Part shown: positions 17,181 through 26,306 of the stretch, in pieces
How the letters are laid out: each line of letters starts with the position of its first letter
Numbering within the stretch: position 1 is the first letter of the stretch
Origin: Catelliglobosispora koreensis DSM 44566
GTDB taxonomy: Bacteria > Actinomycetota > Actinomycetes > Mycobacteriales > Micromonosporaceae
Direction: 5' to 3'
DNA length: 64,000 bases
NCBI RefSeq assembly: GCF_000379685.1
Contig: NZ_KB903252.1
Coordinates: forward strand, 152,433-216,432
The notes under the pieces: model-generated
Told to the model about the DNA's origin: nothing
The model's database searches: none
What the model saw: the letters and a program-made list of their open reading frames with translations, nothing else
Position numbers and translations under genes: made by a program

Positions 17181-17645
17181 CGTCTCCCACAATTGCGTGC
17201 GCGTCCCGTTGGCTTCCAGCCGTTCCTGTGCCGCCATCACCGTTGACTGCTTGGGCAGCACCCAGCCGAAGCTGAAGATCAGGGCAGTGATGAAGCCGGG
17301 CAGGTAGAGCAGGAAGCTGCCATCCTGGACCGCGAGCGTCAGTCCCACCAGGGCAGCGGCTTCACTGACCGCCATGCCGGCCAAGACGCTCGCGCGCCAC
17401 TTGCCTAAGGCCGCTGGCGTCGCCTCTTCGGTGGTGAGGCCAGCCGCAAGCGGCGTCAGGATAGAGCGCATCATGAAAACGGCAGCTAGCGGCAGCAGCA
17501 AAGCCGTGGCCACGGCGATGGTGAACAGCGTCTGGTTATGCACGGCGGTGTCCGGTGCGATCAGGTAGGCCACGGCGAGCATCAGCACGAGCCCGCCGTT
17601 GACCGCCAGAATCAGGAGCCGCATGACGCTCAGTGGAGTCTGCAT
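17160..17645 (-). CDS. Small four-helix membrane protein of unknown function
   Basis: 161 residues with four predicted helices (for example LLILAVNGGLVLMLAVAYLI, VATALLLPLAAVFMM, AAALVGLTLAV and LPGFITALIFSFGWVL) and a short polar tail. I took the ATG at 17645; an upstream start would add a few non-hydrophobic residues. The end overlaps the methyltransferase gene tail to tail. It is next to, and divergent from, SARP regulator 1. I do not recognise the family. Confidence 0.6.
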   Translation of the reverse strand: MQTPLSVMRLLILAVNGGLVLMLAVAYLIAPDTAVHNQTLFTIAVATALLLPLAAVFMMRSILTPLAAGLTTEEATPAALGKWRASVLAGMAVSEAAALVGLTLAVQDGSFLLYLPGFITALIFSFGWVLPKQSTVMAAQERLEANGTRTQLWETLNGRPV

Positions 17646-17690
17646 GGCGAGATCGTACGGCCAGCACTCCAATCACGAGCATTCGCGACG

Positions 17691-17696
17691 TAGCGT
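17691..17696 (+). promoter_or_regulatory. Putative -10 of SARP regulator 1 (leaderless)
   Basis: TAGCGT ends six bases before the GTG at 17703; no ribosome site is seen. This spacing fits a leaderless transcript. Confidence 0.35.
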
Positions 17697-17702
17697 GTAG
17701 GC

Positions 17703-20700
17703 GTGCTGTCGTACCGGGTCCTTGGCGAGCTGAGCATCAGTCGCGACGGGCAGCCTATTGAGCTGCCGACGCTGATGCTGCGCAAAGTCGCCGCGGTCCT
17801 GCTTTGTCACGCGGGCGAATACGTTTCGGCTGACGTGCTCGCCGACGCGATCTGGGAGGGCAGCCCGCCACCGACGGCCCGCAAGACGCTGCAGATCTAT
17901 GTGCACCGGTTGCGGCGGGCGCTCGGCGGCGAGCACACGGTCGCCCGGGGACCGGTCGGCTACAAAGTCTCCCTAGATGACGCCGAAGTCGACGCCCTGA
18001 CCTTCGCGTCGCTGCGCAAGCGGTCCGCTTGGGCGGAGGCGCTCGCGCTGTGGACGGGCCGCGCTTTCCAGGGCACGGGCGACTGCTCCTATGTGGACAA
18101 ATTCGCTGCCGCGCTTGAGGAGCAGCGGGTGCAGACGGTGGAGCGGCTGGCTGACGGCGATCCCGGTTTGCTGGATGTGCTCACGGAACTGGCCGCGCAA
18201 CATCCGTATCGGGAGTCGCTGCAAGCCAAGGTGATGCTGGCCTTGTTTCGCGCGGGCCGGCAGGCTGAGGCGCTGGAGCATTTCCAGACGGTCCGTGCCC
18301 GGCTCGCCGAAGACTTGGGTGTCGACCCGGGCCCAGAGCTGCGCCAGACACACGAAAGCTTGCTGCGCAACGACATCGCCGCGCCCAACTTCCTGCCAGC
18401 GGCGGTGACCGCCTTTACGGGCCGTGGCGCGGAACTCGCCTGGCTCTCGGGCACCACGGCCCCACTCGTGCTCATCAGCGGCGCGGGCGGGATGGGCAAG
18501 ACCGCACTGGCCGTGCAGTGGGCCCGTCAGCAAGCGGCACGCTACCCCGACGGACAGCTTTACATCGACCTTCATGGCTACGATCCGGAGCAGCCACTCA
18601 CGCCCCGGGAGGCGCTGACGCATTTGCTGCGTTGTCTCGGCGTACCAGCTGAACGAATTCCGGTTGAAACAGGGACCGCCGCGGCGCTTCTCCGGGCCGA
18701 ATTCGCGGGCAAGCGGATGCTTCTCGTGCTCGACAACGCGCGCACGCTCGCCCAGATCCGGCCGCTGTTGCCGGGCGAGCCCGCCAGCCTGACCCTCATC
18801 ACCAGCCGGGACCGGTTGTCCGGGCTGATTTCGCGGGAAGGCGCGCAGCGGCTGGTGCTGACTGTCCTATCCGGACCGGAGGCCATCGCGCTGCTGCGCC
18901 AAATCGCGGGCCCGCGTGTGACAGCCGAACCCGAAGCGGCGCAGGAGCTTTCCGAGCTGTGCTCACGGCTGCCGCTCGCCGTGCGCATCGCTGGGGCACA
19001 CCTGGCCGATCAGCCGGCCCTGTCACTTCAGGATTATGTGGGCTATCTGCGTGCCTCAAACCGGGCCCGCGTGCTGAGCGTTCCGCATGACGAAAGCTTC
19101 GGTGTGCACGCTGTCATGGAACGGTCCTATGACACGCTTTCCGTTGGCGCCCAACGTGTTTTCCGGTTGCTCGGCTCGCTGCCGGCCGTGAGCTTCGGCT
19201 CCGAAGCCGTGGCCGCGCTGGCCAGGATCCCGCGGTCGCAGGCAGCGTCGCATCTGGAACATCTCGCCCAGACACATCTGCTGGAGCAGCGAGAGCCCGG
19301 GCGGTATACGTTCCACGACCTGTTGCGTGAGTTCGCCCGTGCGCTGCCTGAGGCGGAGCGGCCCGTCGCCTTGCAGCGCTACTACGACTGGCTGCTGATG
19401 ATGACGAGCCAGTCCCGTGCGCTTCTCGCCCCTGGAGCCATCGGCCTGCCCGTGCCGGACTACGAGCACCGGGCGTTTTCCTCCCACGCCGAGGCCGTTG
19501 GCTGGCTCGACGCTGAGCGGGAGAACCTGCTGCCCGCGGTCGCCAGTGCCGATCAGCTCGGCCTCGGCGAGTTTGGCTGGCTCATCGCCGACAGCCTGCG
19601 CTCCTATCTGAAACTGCGCCGTCACATGGGTGACTGGCTGCAGATCGCGGTCGAGGGACTGGCCGCGGCTGTTGCCGCGCAAGACTTGCGGGCACAGTCG
19701 GGCTTGCTGAGCAATGTCGCGTCCGTGCACTACTACCTGTCCGAGTTCAAAGACGCGCTGAGGCACAGCGAGCAAGCCCTTGCCGCGGCGGAGGAATGCG
19801 GCTGGGTGGACGGGCAGACGCTGGCGCACAACGGCATCGGCGTGGTCCACCTCATGCAGGCGGAAATTCCTGAAGCCCGCGAAGCGTTCCAGACCGCGGC
19901 TGCCCTAGCGGAGTCAGCCGGGCACACCACCTTCGCCGCCACGCTGCTCAACAATCTCGCCTTCGTCGAACTGGACCGCGGCGATTTGCGGGAGGCGATG
20001 CGCCTGAGCGAACGTTCCCTGCACATGCACCAGGCGGCCGGGGCCAAGGTTTCCGCGACCTATGACTTGATCGCGCTCGCGTTCGGCCACCGCGATCTGG
20101 GCCAGCTCAACGAAGCCGTCGCCGCGGCGAACGCCGCCGCCGCCATGTTCGCCGAGCTCGGTGATATCGGCGGCATTGCCTCCACCAACGCCAGTCTGGC
20201 CTGGATTCTGTCCGAATCGGACGATTTCGCCAAGGGCCTGGCTATCGGCGAGGCCGCGCTGACCCAGTCACAGGAAGTCGGCAACGTTCGATCCGAAGGC
20301 GTCTCGAACTGCGCGCTCGCGGGCATCTCCCGCCGCATGGGCCTGCACGAGAGGTCGCTCAGCCACGCAGATCGCTCGCTGTCGCAAATGAAAGCGGTCG
20401 GCGAGACCCCCGGGCAGATCTATGCTCTGCTCGAACTGAGCCTCACCAAGCTCGCGCTCGGCCTGCCTGAAGACGCGATCGGCTATGCCCGCAGCGCGCA
20501 CGATCTGGCCCAGGCTCGTGGACTGTCCAATCTGCACGGCCGGGCCCTGACCGTGCAGGCCCGGGCCCTGGCCGCGCAAGGCGCGCAAGCCGCGGCGCTT
20601 TCCGCCGCACGGCAAGCCGTAGCCATCTTCACCAGGACGGGAGAGAACCTTTACCGCCCTAGCGCCATGGCCATCGTGGAGGGGACCGCCCCCGTGACGG

Positions 20701-20717
20701 TCCAGCCCACGCCATAA
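17703..20717 (+). CDS. SARP-type regulator with NB-ARC and TPR domains (AfsR-like), no. 1
   Basis: 1004 residues. An OmpR-type winged helix (residues 1-90) is followed by a bacterial transcriptional activation domain (about 95-240), an NB-ARC/STAND ATPase with P-loop GAGGMGKT (residues 260-267), Walker B LLVLDNA and GLPLA-like RLPLAVRI motifs, and TPR repeats over the last ~350 residues. This is the AfsR architecture: a DNA-binding activator gated by nucleotide and ligand sensing. 81 bases downstream lies an orphan binding-protein gene, then a membrane protein, possibly its regulatory partners. Start GTG 17703. Confidence 0.9.
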   Translation: MLSYRVLGELSISRDGQPIELPTLMLRKVAAVLLCHAGEYVSADVLADAIWEGSPPPTARKTLQIYVHRLRRALGGEHTVARGPVGYKVSLDDAEVDALTFASLRKRSAWAEALALWTGRAFQGTGDCSYVDKFAAALEEQRVQTVERLADGDPGLLDVLTELAAQHPYRESLQAKVMLALFRAGRQAEALEHFQTVRARLAEDLGVDPGPELRQTHESLLRNDIAAPNFLPAAVTAFTGRGAELAWLSGTTAPLVLISGAGGMGKTALAVQWARQQAARYPDGQLYIDLHGYDPEQPLTPREALTHLLRCLGVPAERIPVETGTAAALLRAEFAGKRMLLVLDNARTLAQIRPLLPGEPASLTLITSRDRLSGLISREGAQRLVLTVLSGPEAIALLRQIAGPRVTAEPEAAQELSELCSRLPLAVRIAGAHLADQPALSLQDYVGYLRASNRARVLSVPHDESFGVHAVMERSYDTLSVGAQRVFRLLGSLPAVSFGSEAVAALARIPRSQAASHLEHLAQTHLLEQREPGRYTFHDLLREFARALPEAERPVALQRYYDWLLMMTSQSRALLAPGAIGLPVPDYEHRAFSSHAEAVGWLDAERENLLPAVASADQLGLGEFGWLIADSLRSYLKLRRHMGDWLQIAVEGLAAAVAAQDLRAQSGLLSNVASVHYYLSEFKDALRHSEQALAAAEECGWVDGQTLAHNGIGVVHLMQAEIPEAREAFQTAAALAESAGHTTFAATLLNNLAFVELDRGDLREAMRLSERSLHMHQAAGAKVSATYDLIALAFGHRDLGQLNEAVAAANAAAAMFAELGDIGGIASTNASLAWILSESDDFAKGLAIGEAALTQSQEVGNVRSEGVSNCALAGISRRMGLHERSLSHADRSLSQMKAVGETPGQIYALLELSLTKLALGLPEDAIGYARSAHDLAQARGLSNLHGRALTVQARALAAQGAQAAALSAARQAVAIFTRTGENLYRPSAMAIVEGTAPVTVQPTP

Positions 20718-20733
20718 GTTTGCCGGCCGGCGG

Positions 20734-20751
20734 TTGCACAATTCCTGCACG
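20734..20751 (+). promoter_or_regulatory. Direct heptamer pair upstream of the binding-protein gene
   Basis: TTGCACA and CTGCACG repeat TGCAC with an 11-base period, the phasing typical of SARP operators. The pair ends 35 bases before the -10-like TACAGT, further than the usual eight or so, so the assignment is weak. Confidence 0.25.
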
Positions 20752-20786
20752 GCGTTCAAGGGCCCCACGGCATCGACAGCCACCGC

Positions 20787-20792
20787 TACAGT
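20787..20792 (+). promoter_or_regulatory. Putative -10 of the orphan binding-protein gene (leaderless)
   Basis: TACAGT ends six bases before the GTG at 20799, with no ribosome site between. Confidence 0.4.
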
Positions 20793-20798
20793 GAGGCG

Positions 20799-21743
20799 GT
20801 GTCGACCACCCTTCCCGTTTCCCGGGCACGATCCCGGCTGACCACGATCGCGGCGCTGATCAGCGTCCTCATCGTGGCCATGGCGGCCCAATGCCGGCCC
20901 GCCGCTGGGCAATCCGTCAAGGATTTCCGTGCCAAGTCGCCCACGCTGCAGCGTGCGGACAGCAGCCGCGTGCTGCGCATCGGCGTGACCGAGGAATATC
21001 CGCTGATGAGCATCTACGACAAGAACAGCACGGCGAAGGAAAGCCAGCGCTGGAGCGGATTCGACGTGGCGATCGCGCGCATGCTCGCCCGGGAACTCGG
21101 CTTCTCTCAGCCGGAGAATGTGCAGTTCGTTCCGATCACGACAGACAAGCGCATCCTTTCGCTGCAAAACGGTGATGTGCACCTAGTGGTGGCCGACTTC
21201 ACGATGACCGACGAAAGGCGCAAGCACATCAGGTTCGCGGGGCCTTATCTGGTGACCACCCCAGAGGTGATGATCCGCAAGGAAGACCTGGGCCGGATTC
21301 GCAACATCGACGACCTGCGCAAGGCGAAGGTGTGCACCACCGGCGCCTCAACAACGGCTGACATGCTGGAGGCCGAGCACGTACCGCATACCAAAGTCGC
21401 GCGTGGTGCCGAGTGCGCCGCAGGACTCAAGACGGGTCAGTTCGACGCCCACTGCACCGACGAGGTCGTCATCGCGGGCTTCCTGCGCGGGGACGACACC
21501 CTGGCCAAAGTGGACATGCCCTTCACACAAACCGAGCCGCTCGGGATCGGGTTGCCGCTAGACGACCCCTACCTTGAGGCGTTGCTGGCGCACTATCTGC
21601 GCAAACAGCTCGCCCTCGGTTCAGCTAGCGAATGGCAGGCCGCCTACAACGCCTTCCTGACCGCCTCGCTCGGCCCGAAGGAACAGCCTCAGCTGCTGCC
21701 CGGATACCCCGAACTCGTCGACCAAGAGAACAGCCGTGGTTAA
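20799..21743 (+). CDS. Orphan family-3 (amino-acid-type) extracellular binding protein
   Basis: 314 residues. An N-terminal hydrophobic segment (residues 14-30) ends near AMAAQC, which is not a good lipobox, so it may remain as a membrane anchor. The rest is a bilobed family-3 solute-binding domain: LRIGVTEEYPLMS, SGFDVAIARMLARELGF, NGDVHLVVADFTMTDERR and GPYLVTTPEVMIRK are in the expected order. No permease or ATPase gene is adjacent. It lies between SARP regulator 1 and a membrane protein that overlaps its stop, so a sensing role rather than transport is plausible. Confidence 0.8.
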   Translation: MSTTLPVSRARSRLTTIAALISVLIVAMAAQCRPAAGQSVKDFRAKSPTLQRADSSRVLRIGVTEEYPLMSIYDKNSTAKESQRWSGFDVAIARMLARELGFSQPENVQFVPITTDKRILSLQNGDVHLVVADFTMTDERRKHIRFAGPYLVTTPEVMIRKEDLGRIRNIDDLRKAKVCTTGASTTADMLEAEHVPHTKVARGAECAAGLKTGQFDAHCTDEVVIAGFLRGDDTLAKVDMPFTQTEPLGIGLPLDDPYLEALLAHYLRKQLALGSASEWQAAYNAFLTASLGPKEQPQLLPGYPELVDQENSRG

Positions 21744-22716
21744 AGAGGGCAAGGATAACGAAGCATTTTGGACGGTCGCGATCGGCTTGCCCGTGCTGCT
21801 GTCCGTGCTGCGGTTGTGGGTCGAAGCCGGCGGTGAACTGCAAACCACCCTGCTACTCGTGGAACACATCGATCCGGTGAACCTGGTCGCCGCGATGGTC
21901 GCCACCGCCACCTGGCTCGTGACCGCCATGTTCGTCGCCGCGCTTGCCCTTGGCGGCGTCCTGAACGCCAGTGGCGAAGCGGGACAAGGGTTCTGGCTCG
22001 CCCGCTGGGCGGCCAGGGCACCCCTTTGGCTCAAGGCCGGCAGCTTCGCGCTCGCCGCGATCACGTGGCAAGTGCTTTACCTTCCCTTGCTGGTACTCGC
22101 CGCCTGTGCCGCGTATCAGTTGCGCCCGAGGGGCTGGCCGGGATGGCTGGCCGTCACCGGATTAGCGGCCGCCTATGGCTATCTGATCGGTCCAGTCGTC
22201 GCCGACGCGTGGCGGCTGGGTCCCTCGGTCTACGTCATGACCTACGTCCTGTTGCTTGTGCCGCCTTTGCTCAGCCTCGTCATCGCCGGCCCGCTCGCGC
22301 CCGGTGCCGTGCGCCCCATCGCGATTGTGACCCCGCTCGCGTCGGCTTTTCTGCTGGCCTGGATCGCCGTGCCGCTTGTGCAAACGCCCATCCTGCCGCA
22401 CACGGTCACGATGATTAGCGCGCCGCCTGACCAATCGCCAGGCGCACCGAAATACATCGGTGGGCACATCGTCACGAGCGACAACACGCACACCGCCATC
22501 CTCGCGCAGCAGGGCGGCATCACTTATGTGCGCAACGAGCGCATTGAGGCGCAATACCTGTGCCCCACGGACGAGGAGTTCCCCCGCTATCCCCTGCGGA
22601 TCCACCGCGCGGGACTCAGCATCGAACTGGAGCACTCCGTCTTGCGCGGCCTTGGCCGCGCCAACCGCGCCGGAACGCCCCTTCACCCCGCCTGCCGCGT
22701 GCCCGCCGGCAAGTGA
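21736..22716 (+). CDS. Polytopic membrane protein coupled to the binding protein
   Basis: 326 residues. About seven helices fill residues 12-225, and a ~95-residue C-terminal domain outside the membrane contains GGHIVTSDNTHTAILAQQGG and two cysteines (YLCPTDEEF and HPACRVPAGK). The GTG start lies inside the end of the binding-protein gene (8-base overlap), so the two are made together. It has no ABC-permease EAA motif. I do not recognise the family; it may receive or anchor the binding protein. Confidence 0.65.
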   Translation: MVKEGKDNEAFWTVAIGLPVLLSVLRLWVEAGGELQTTLLLVEHIDPVNLVAAMVATATWLVTAMFVAALALGGVLNASGEAGQGFWLARWAARAPLWLKAGSFALAAITWQVLYLPLLVLAACAAYQLRPRGWPGWLAVTGLAAAYGYLIGPVVADAWRLGPSVYVMTYVLLLVPPLLSLVIAGPLAPGAVRPIAIVTPLASAFLLAWIAVPLVQTPILPHTVTMISAPPDQSPGAPKYIGGHIVTSDNTHTAILAQQGGITYVRNERIEAQYLCPTDEEFPRYPLRIHRAGLSIELEHSVLRGLGRANRAGTPLHPACRVPAGK

Positions 22717-22757
22717 ACCGGCGCTCTGCGGTCAAACCCGCCGTGCCGCTGGCGGGA

Positions 22758-22772
22758 GCGGCGCTTCGCCGC
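22758..22772. terminator. GC hairpin between convergent genes
   Basis: GCGGCG and CGCCGC around CTT form a perfect six-pair stem in the 115-base gap between the membrane-protein gene and polA. There is no T-run on either side, so terminator function is uncertain. Confidence 0.3.
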
Positions 22773-22831
22773 AGGGGGCAGCGCGGCGAACCGGAGCTTC
22801 AGCCACCGTGTCGCTGGTCATCGCCGCAGGC

Positions 22832-25507
22832 TCAGTGTTCGGCGCTGTCCCAGTCGCGTCCGACGCCGACGGACACCTCAAGTGCGACGGTGAGGTCGTA
22901 TGCGCCGCCCATTTCTTTGCGCACCAGCGCTTCCAGCTGTTCGCGCTCGCCGGTGGCGACTTCGAAGACCAGTTCATCGTGCACCTGCAGCAGCATCCGG
23001 GAACGCATTTCGCTGTCGCGCAGCGCTTTGTCGACGCGGAGCATCGCCACCTTGATGATGTCAGCGGCTGATCCCTGAATCGGCGCGTTGAGCGCCATCC
23101 GCTCGGCCATCTCGCGGCGCATCCGGTTGTCGCTGTTGAGGTCGGGCAGATAACGGCGGCGTCCCAGCACGGTCGCCGTGAAGTCGTCACGCCGGGCTTG
23201 AGCCACCACCGAGTGCAGATAGTCGCGTACTCCGCCGAACCGGGCGAAGTAGTCCTCCATCAGCCCGTTGGCTTCCGCCGTGGTGATGCCCAGCTGCTGC
23301 GACAGGCCATAGGCGGACAGCCCATAGGCCAGGCCGTACGACATCGCCTTGATCTTGCGACGGTGGTCAGCCGTAACATCCTTGGTGTCAAAGACTTTCG
23401 AGGCGATCGTCGTGTGCAGGTCTTCACCTTCGCGGAACGCCTCGATGAGTCCTTCGTCGCCGGACAGGTGGGCCATGATGCGCATCTCGATCTGGCTGTA
23501 GTCGGCGCTCATCAGTGACTCGAAGCCCTCGCCCACGATGAAGGCCCGGCGGATGCGCCGCCCCTCCTCCGTGCGGATCGGGACGTTTTGCAGGTTCGGG
23601 TCGGTGCTCGACAGCCGGCCCGTCGCCGCCACGGTTTGGTAGAACGTGGTGTGGATGCGCCCGTCATCACTGACAGACTTGAGCAGACCGTCCACTGTGG
23701 ACTTCAGCTTGGCCACGTCGCGGTGGCGCAGCAGGTGTTCGAGCACGGGATCGCCGGTCTGCGCGTAGAGACCTTGCAGTGAGTCGGCGTCAGTGGTGTA
23801 CCCCGTTTTGATTTTCTTGGTCTTCGGCAGTTTGCGTTCCTCGAACAGGATCTCCTGCAACTGCTTCGGTGAGCCCAGGTTGAACTCGCGCCCAACGATC
23901 GAATAAGCCGACTGCGCGGCCGCTTTCACCTCACCGGCGAAGAACGCCTCCAGCTCGGAAAGATAGTGCGTGTCGGCGGCGATGCCGGTGCGTTCCATCC
24001 GGGCCAGCACGTGCACCAGGGGCAGCTCAACCTCTTGCAGCAGCCGGTTGCCACCGTTTTCCCCGGCCTTGTCCAGCTCTGCGGCGAGCGCGTCCACCAG
24101 ATCGAGCGTCGCCCGAGCGCGCAGCATGAGGCTTTCTTCGGCTTCGGTGTCGCCACCGTCGCCGAAATCCAGCGCCAGCTGGCCGTTGCCGGAAGCGGTC
24201 TCGGCCCGCAACTCGCGGTGCAGGTAACGCAAAGCAAGGTCGGCCAGGTCATAGGAACGCTGATCGGGCCGGGCCAGATAAGCGGCCAGGGCCGTGTCGC
24301 TGGACAGCCCCTGCAGATCCCAGCCGCGGGCGGCGAAAGCCAGCATCGCGGGCTTGGAATCGTGAATCACCTTGGGCTTCGCGGGATCGCTGAGCCACTG
24401 GGCGACGGCGGCCTCATCGTCACTGTCCAACGCGGACGGATCGAACCACGCCGCCTGATGCTCCCCGGCCACGGCGACGCCGGTGAGGTTGCCGGTGCCA
24501 CGGCCGAAGGTGCCGCTGACGGCGATGCCCACGGGACTGCCCGCGTTGGCCTCGAGCCAGCGCTTCACCGCACCCGGCTCGCGCAGCACGGCACCGTCCA
24601 CTTCGAACCCGGACTCCGCCTCGGGCTCGTTGGTCTCCAGGTATTGATAGAGGCGGTCACGCAGCACGCGGAACTCAAGGGCGTCAAAGACCCGCGCCAC
24701 GGCTTCGCGGTCCCATCCGGACCACTTGCTCTCGTCAACGGACAGCGGCACGCTGAGGTCGTCGAGCAGCCGGTTCAGGTCGTAGTTGCGGATCACCCCG
24801 GCCAGGTGCTCGCGCAGACTGTCGCCGACCTTGCCCTTGATCTGGTCGGCGTGCTCGATGACACCCTCGACACCGTTGTATTGCACGATCCACTTAGCCG
24901 CTGTCTTAGGCCCCACGCCTGGAACACCGGGCAGGTTGTCGCTGGACTCCCCCACGAGTGCCGCTAGATCACGGTATTGCGCCGGCGACACACCGTATTT
25001 CTCCGTCACCGCCGCTGGCGTCATGCGGAACAGCTCGGACACGCCACGCACCGGATAGAGCAAGGTGACGTTGTCATTGACGAGCTGCATCGCGTCACGG
25101 TCGCCGCTGGTGATGAGCACTTTGAACCCGGCCTCGGAGGCTTGGCGCGACATCGTGGCGATGATGTCGTCGGCCTCGTAACCCTCCATCTGCACGTGGC
25201 GGATCTTCAGCGCGTCAAGCACCTCTTGCACGAGGCTGACCTGGCCCTTGAAATCTTGCGGCGTCTCGCTGCGGCCTGCCTTGTATTCGGTGTATTTCTC
25301 GGTGCGAAACGACTGCCGCGACACGTCGAAAGCCACCGCGATGTGGGTTGGTTTCTCGTCGCGCAACACGTTGATCAGCATCGAGGTAAAGCCATAGACG
25401 GCGTTCGTGTGCTGACCCGTGGTCGTCGAGAAGTTTTCCACCGGAAGGGCGAAGAATGCCCGGTATGCCAGTGAGTGTCCGTCGAGAAGCAACAGGGTCT
25501 GAGTCAC
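22832..25507 (-). CDS. polA: DNA polymerase I
   Basis: 891 residues. The N-terminal 5'-3' nuclease is complete (DGHSLAYRAF, EADDIIATM, GDRDAMQLV, VGESSDNLPGVPGVGPKTA). The middle domain lacks the DxE and DEDD residues of a proofreading exonuclease, as in other actinobacterial enzymes. The polymerase domain has motif A (DYSQIEMRIMAHLSGD), motif B (KIKAMSYGLAYGLSAYGL) and motif C (VHDELVFEV). It fills gaps and removes primers. The GTG start at 25507 has TAAGCT six bases upstream and looks leaderless. Confidence 0.97.
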   Translation of the reverse strand: MTQTLLLLDGHSLAYRAFFALPVENFSTTTGQHTNAVYGFTSMLINVLRDEKPTHIAVAFDVSRQSFRTEKYTEYKAGRSETPQDFKGQVSLVQEVLDALKIRHVQMEGYEADDIIATMSRQASEAGFKVLITSGDRDAMQLVNDNVTLLYPVRGVSELFRMTPAAVTEKYGVSPAQYRDLAALVGESSDNLPGVPGVGPKTAAKWIVQYNGVEGVIEHADQIKGKVGDSLREHLAGVIRNYDLNRLLDDLSVPLSVDESKWSGWDREAVARVFDALEFRVLRDRLYQYLETNEPEAESGFEVDGAVLREPGAVKRWLEANAGSPVGIAVSGTFGRGTGNLTGVAVAGEHQAAWFDPSALDSDDEAAVAQWLSDPAKPKVIHDSKPAMLAFAARGWDLQGLSSDTALAAYLARPDQRSYDLADLALRYLHRELRAETASGNGQLALDFGDGGDTEAEESLMLRARATLDLVDALAAELDKAGENGGNRLLQEVELPLVHVLARMERTGIAADTHYLSELEAFFAGEVKAAAQSAYSIVGREFNLGSPKQLQEILFEERKLPKTKKIKTGYTTDADSLQGLYAQTGDPVLEHLLRHRDVAKLKSTVDGLLKSVSDDGRIHTTFYQTVAATGRLSSTDPNLQNVPIRTEEGRRIRRAFIVGEGFESLMSADYSQIEMRIMAHLSGDEGLIEAFREGEDLHTTIASKVFDTKDVTADHRRKIKAMSYGLAYGLSAYGLSQQLGITTAEANGLMEDYFARFGGVRDYLHSVVAQARRDDFTATVLGRRRYLPDLNSDNRMRREMAERMALNAPIQGSAADIIKVAMLRVDKALRDSEMRSRMLLQVHDELVFEVATGEREQLEALVRKEMGGAYDLTVALEVSVGVGRDWDSAEH

Positions 25508-25513
25508 CTGTGC

Positions 25514-25519
25514 AGCTTA
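25514..25519 (-). promoter_or_regulatory. Putative -10 of polA (leaderless)
   Basis: TAAGCT on the minus strand ends six bases before the polA GTG; no ribosome site is visible in between. Confidence 0.4.
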
Positions 25520-25538
25520 TGCCTTGGGTCTGACAGCT

Positions 25539-26306
25539 TCAGAGGACCCGCCCCAGGAACTCTCGTGTCCGCGGATGCTGGGGATTCGCGATGACATCAC
25601 GCGGTTTGCCCGACTCCACGATCAGGCCATCGTCCATGAACACGAGCTGGTCTCCGACCTCGCGGGCGAAGCCGATCTCATGGGTCACGACCACCATCGT
25701 CATCCCGGCTTTGGCCAGGTCTTTCATCGCCTCAAGCACTTCGCCGACCAGTTCCGGGTCCAGCGCGCTCGTGGGCTCGTCGAACAACATCAGCTTCGGC
25801 CGCATCGCCAGCGCCCGCGCGATCGCGACCCGCTGCTGCTGCCCGCCGGAGAGCTGATTCGGGTAACTGTCCACTTTGGACGCCAAGCCGACCCGGCTCA
25901 GGAACTCAAGGGCGTCTTTGCGCGCCTGCTGTTTCGGCTGCCCCGCGACTTGCACCGGCGCTTCCATCACGTTTTCCAGCGCGGTCAAGTGCGGGAAGAG
26001 GTTGAACCGCTGAAACACCATGCCGATCTGCCGGCGCTGCCGCGCGACCTGCTTCTCGTGCAGCTCATAGAGTTTTTCACCCCTTTGGGCGTACCCGATG
26101 AGTTCTCCATCAACCCAAATGCGGCCTGAATTGATCTTCTCCAGATGGTTCACGCACCGCAGAAAGGTGCTCTTTCCTGACCCTGACGGGCCGATCACGA
26201 CACACACCTGGCCCTGCGGCACGACCAGGTCGATGCCCTTGAGGACTTCAAGGCGCCCGAAACGTTTGTGCACGCCTTCGGCTTTGACCATCTCTGTCAT
26301 CGTCAT
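25539..26306 (-). CDS. Amino acid ABC transporter ATPase (GluA/GlnQ type)
   Basis: 255 residues with Walker [11 protein letters not shown]-loop [13 protein letters not shown], signature LSGGQQQR, Walker B LMLFDEP and switch histidine in VVVTHE: a complete ABC ATPase of the polar amino acid class. It powers uptake by the permease whose gene overlaps its start by four bases and by the lipoprotein binding protein upstream. Gene order binding protein, permease, ATPase is that of glutamate or glutamine systems. Exact ligand is inferred from subfamily only. Confidence 0.9.
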   Translation of the reverse strand: MTMTEMVKAEGVHKRFGRLEVLKGIDLVVPQGQVCVVIGPSGSGKSTFLRCVNHLEKINSGRIWVDGELIGYAQRGEKLYELHEKQVARQRRQIGMVFQRFNLFPHLTALENVMEAPVQVAGQPKQQARKDALEFLSRVGLASKVDSYPNQLSGGQQQRVAIARALAMRPKLMLFDEPTSALDPELVGEVLEAMKDLAKAGMTMVVVTHEIGFAREVGDQLVFMDDGLIVESGKPRDVIANPQHPRTREFLGRVL

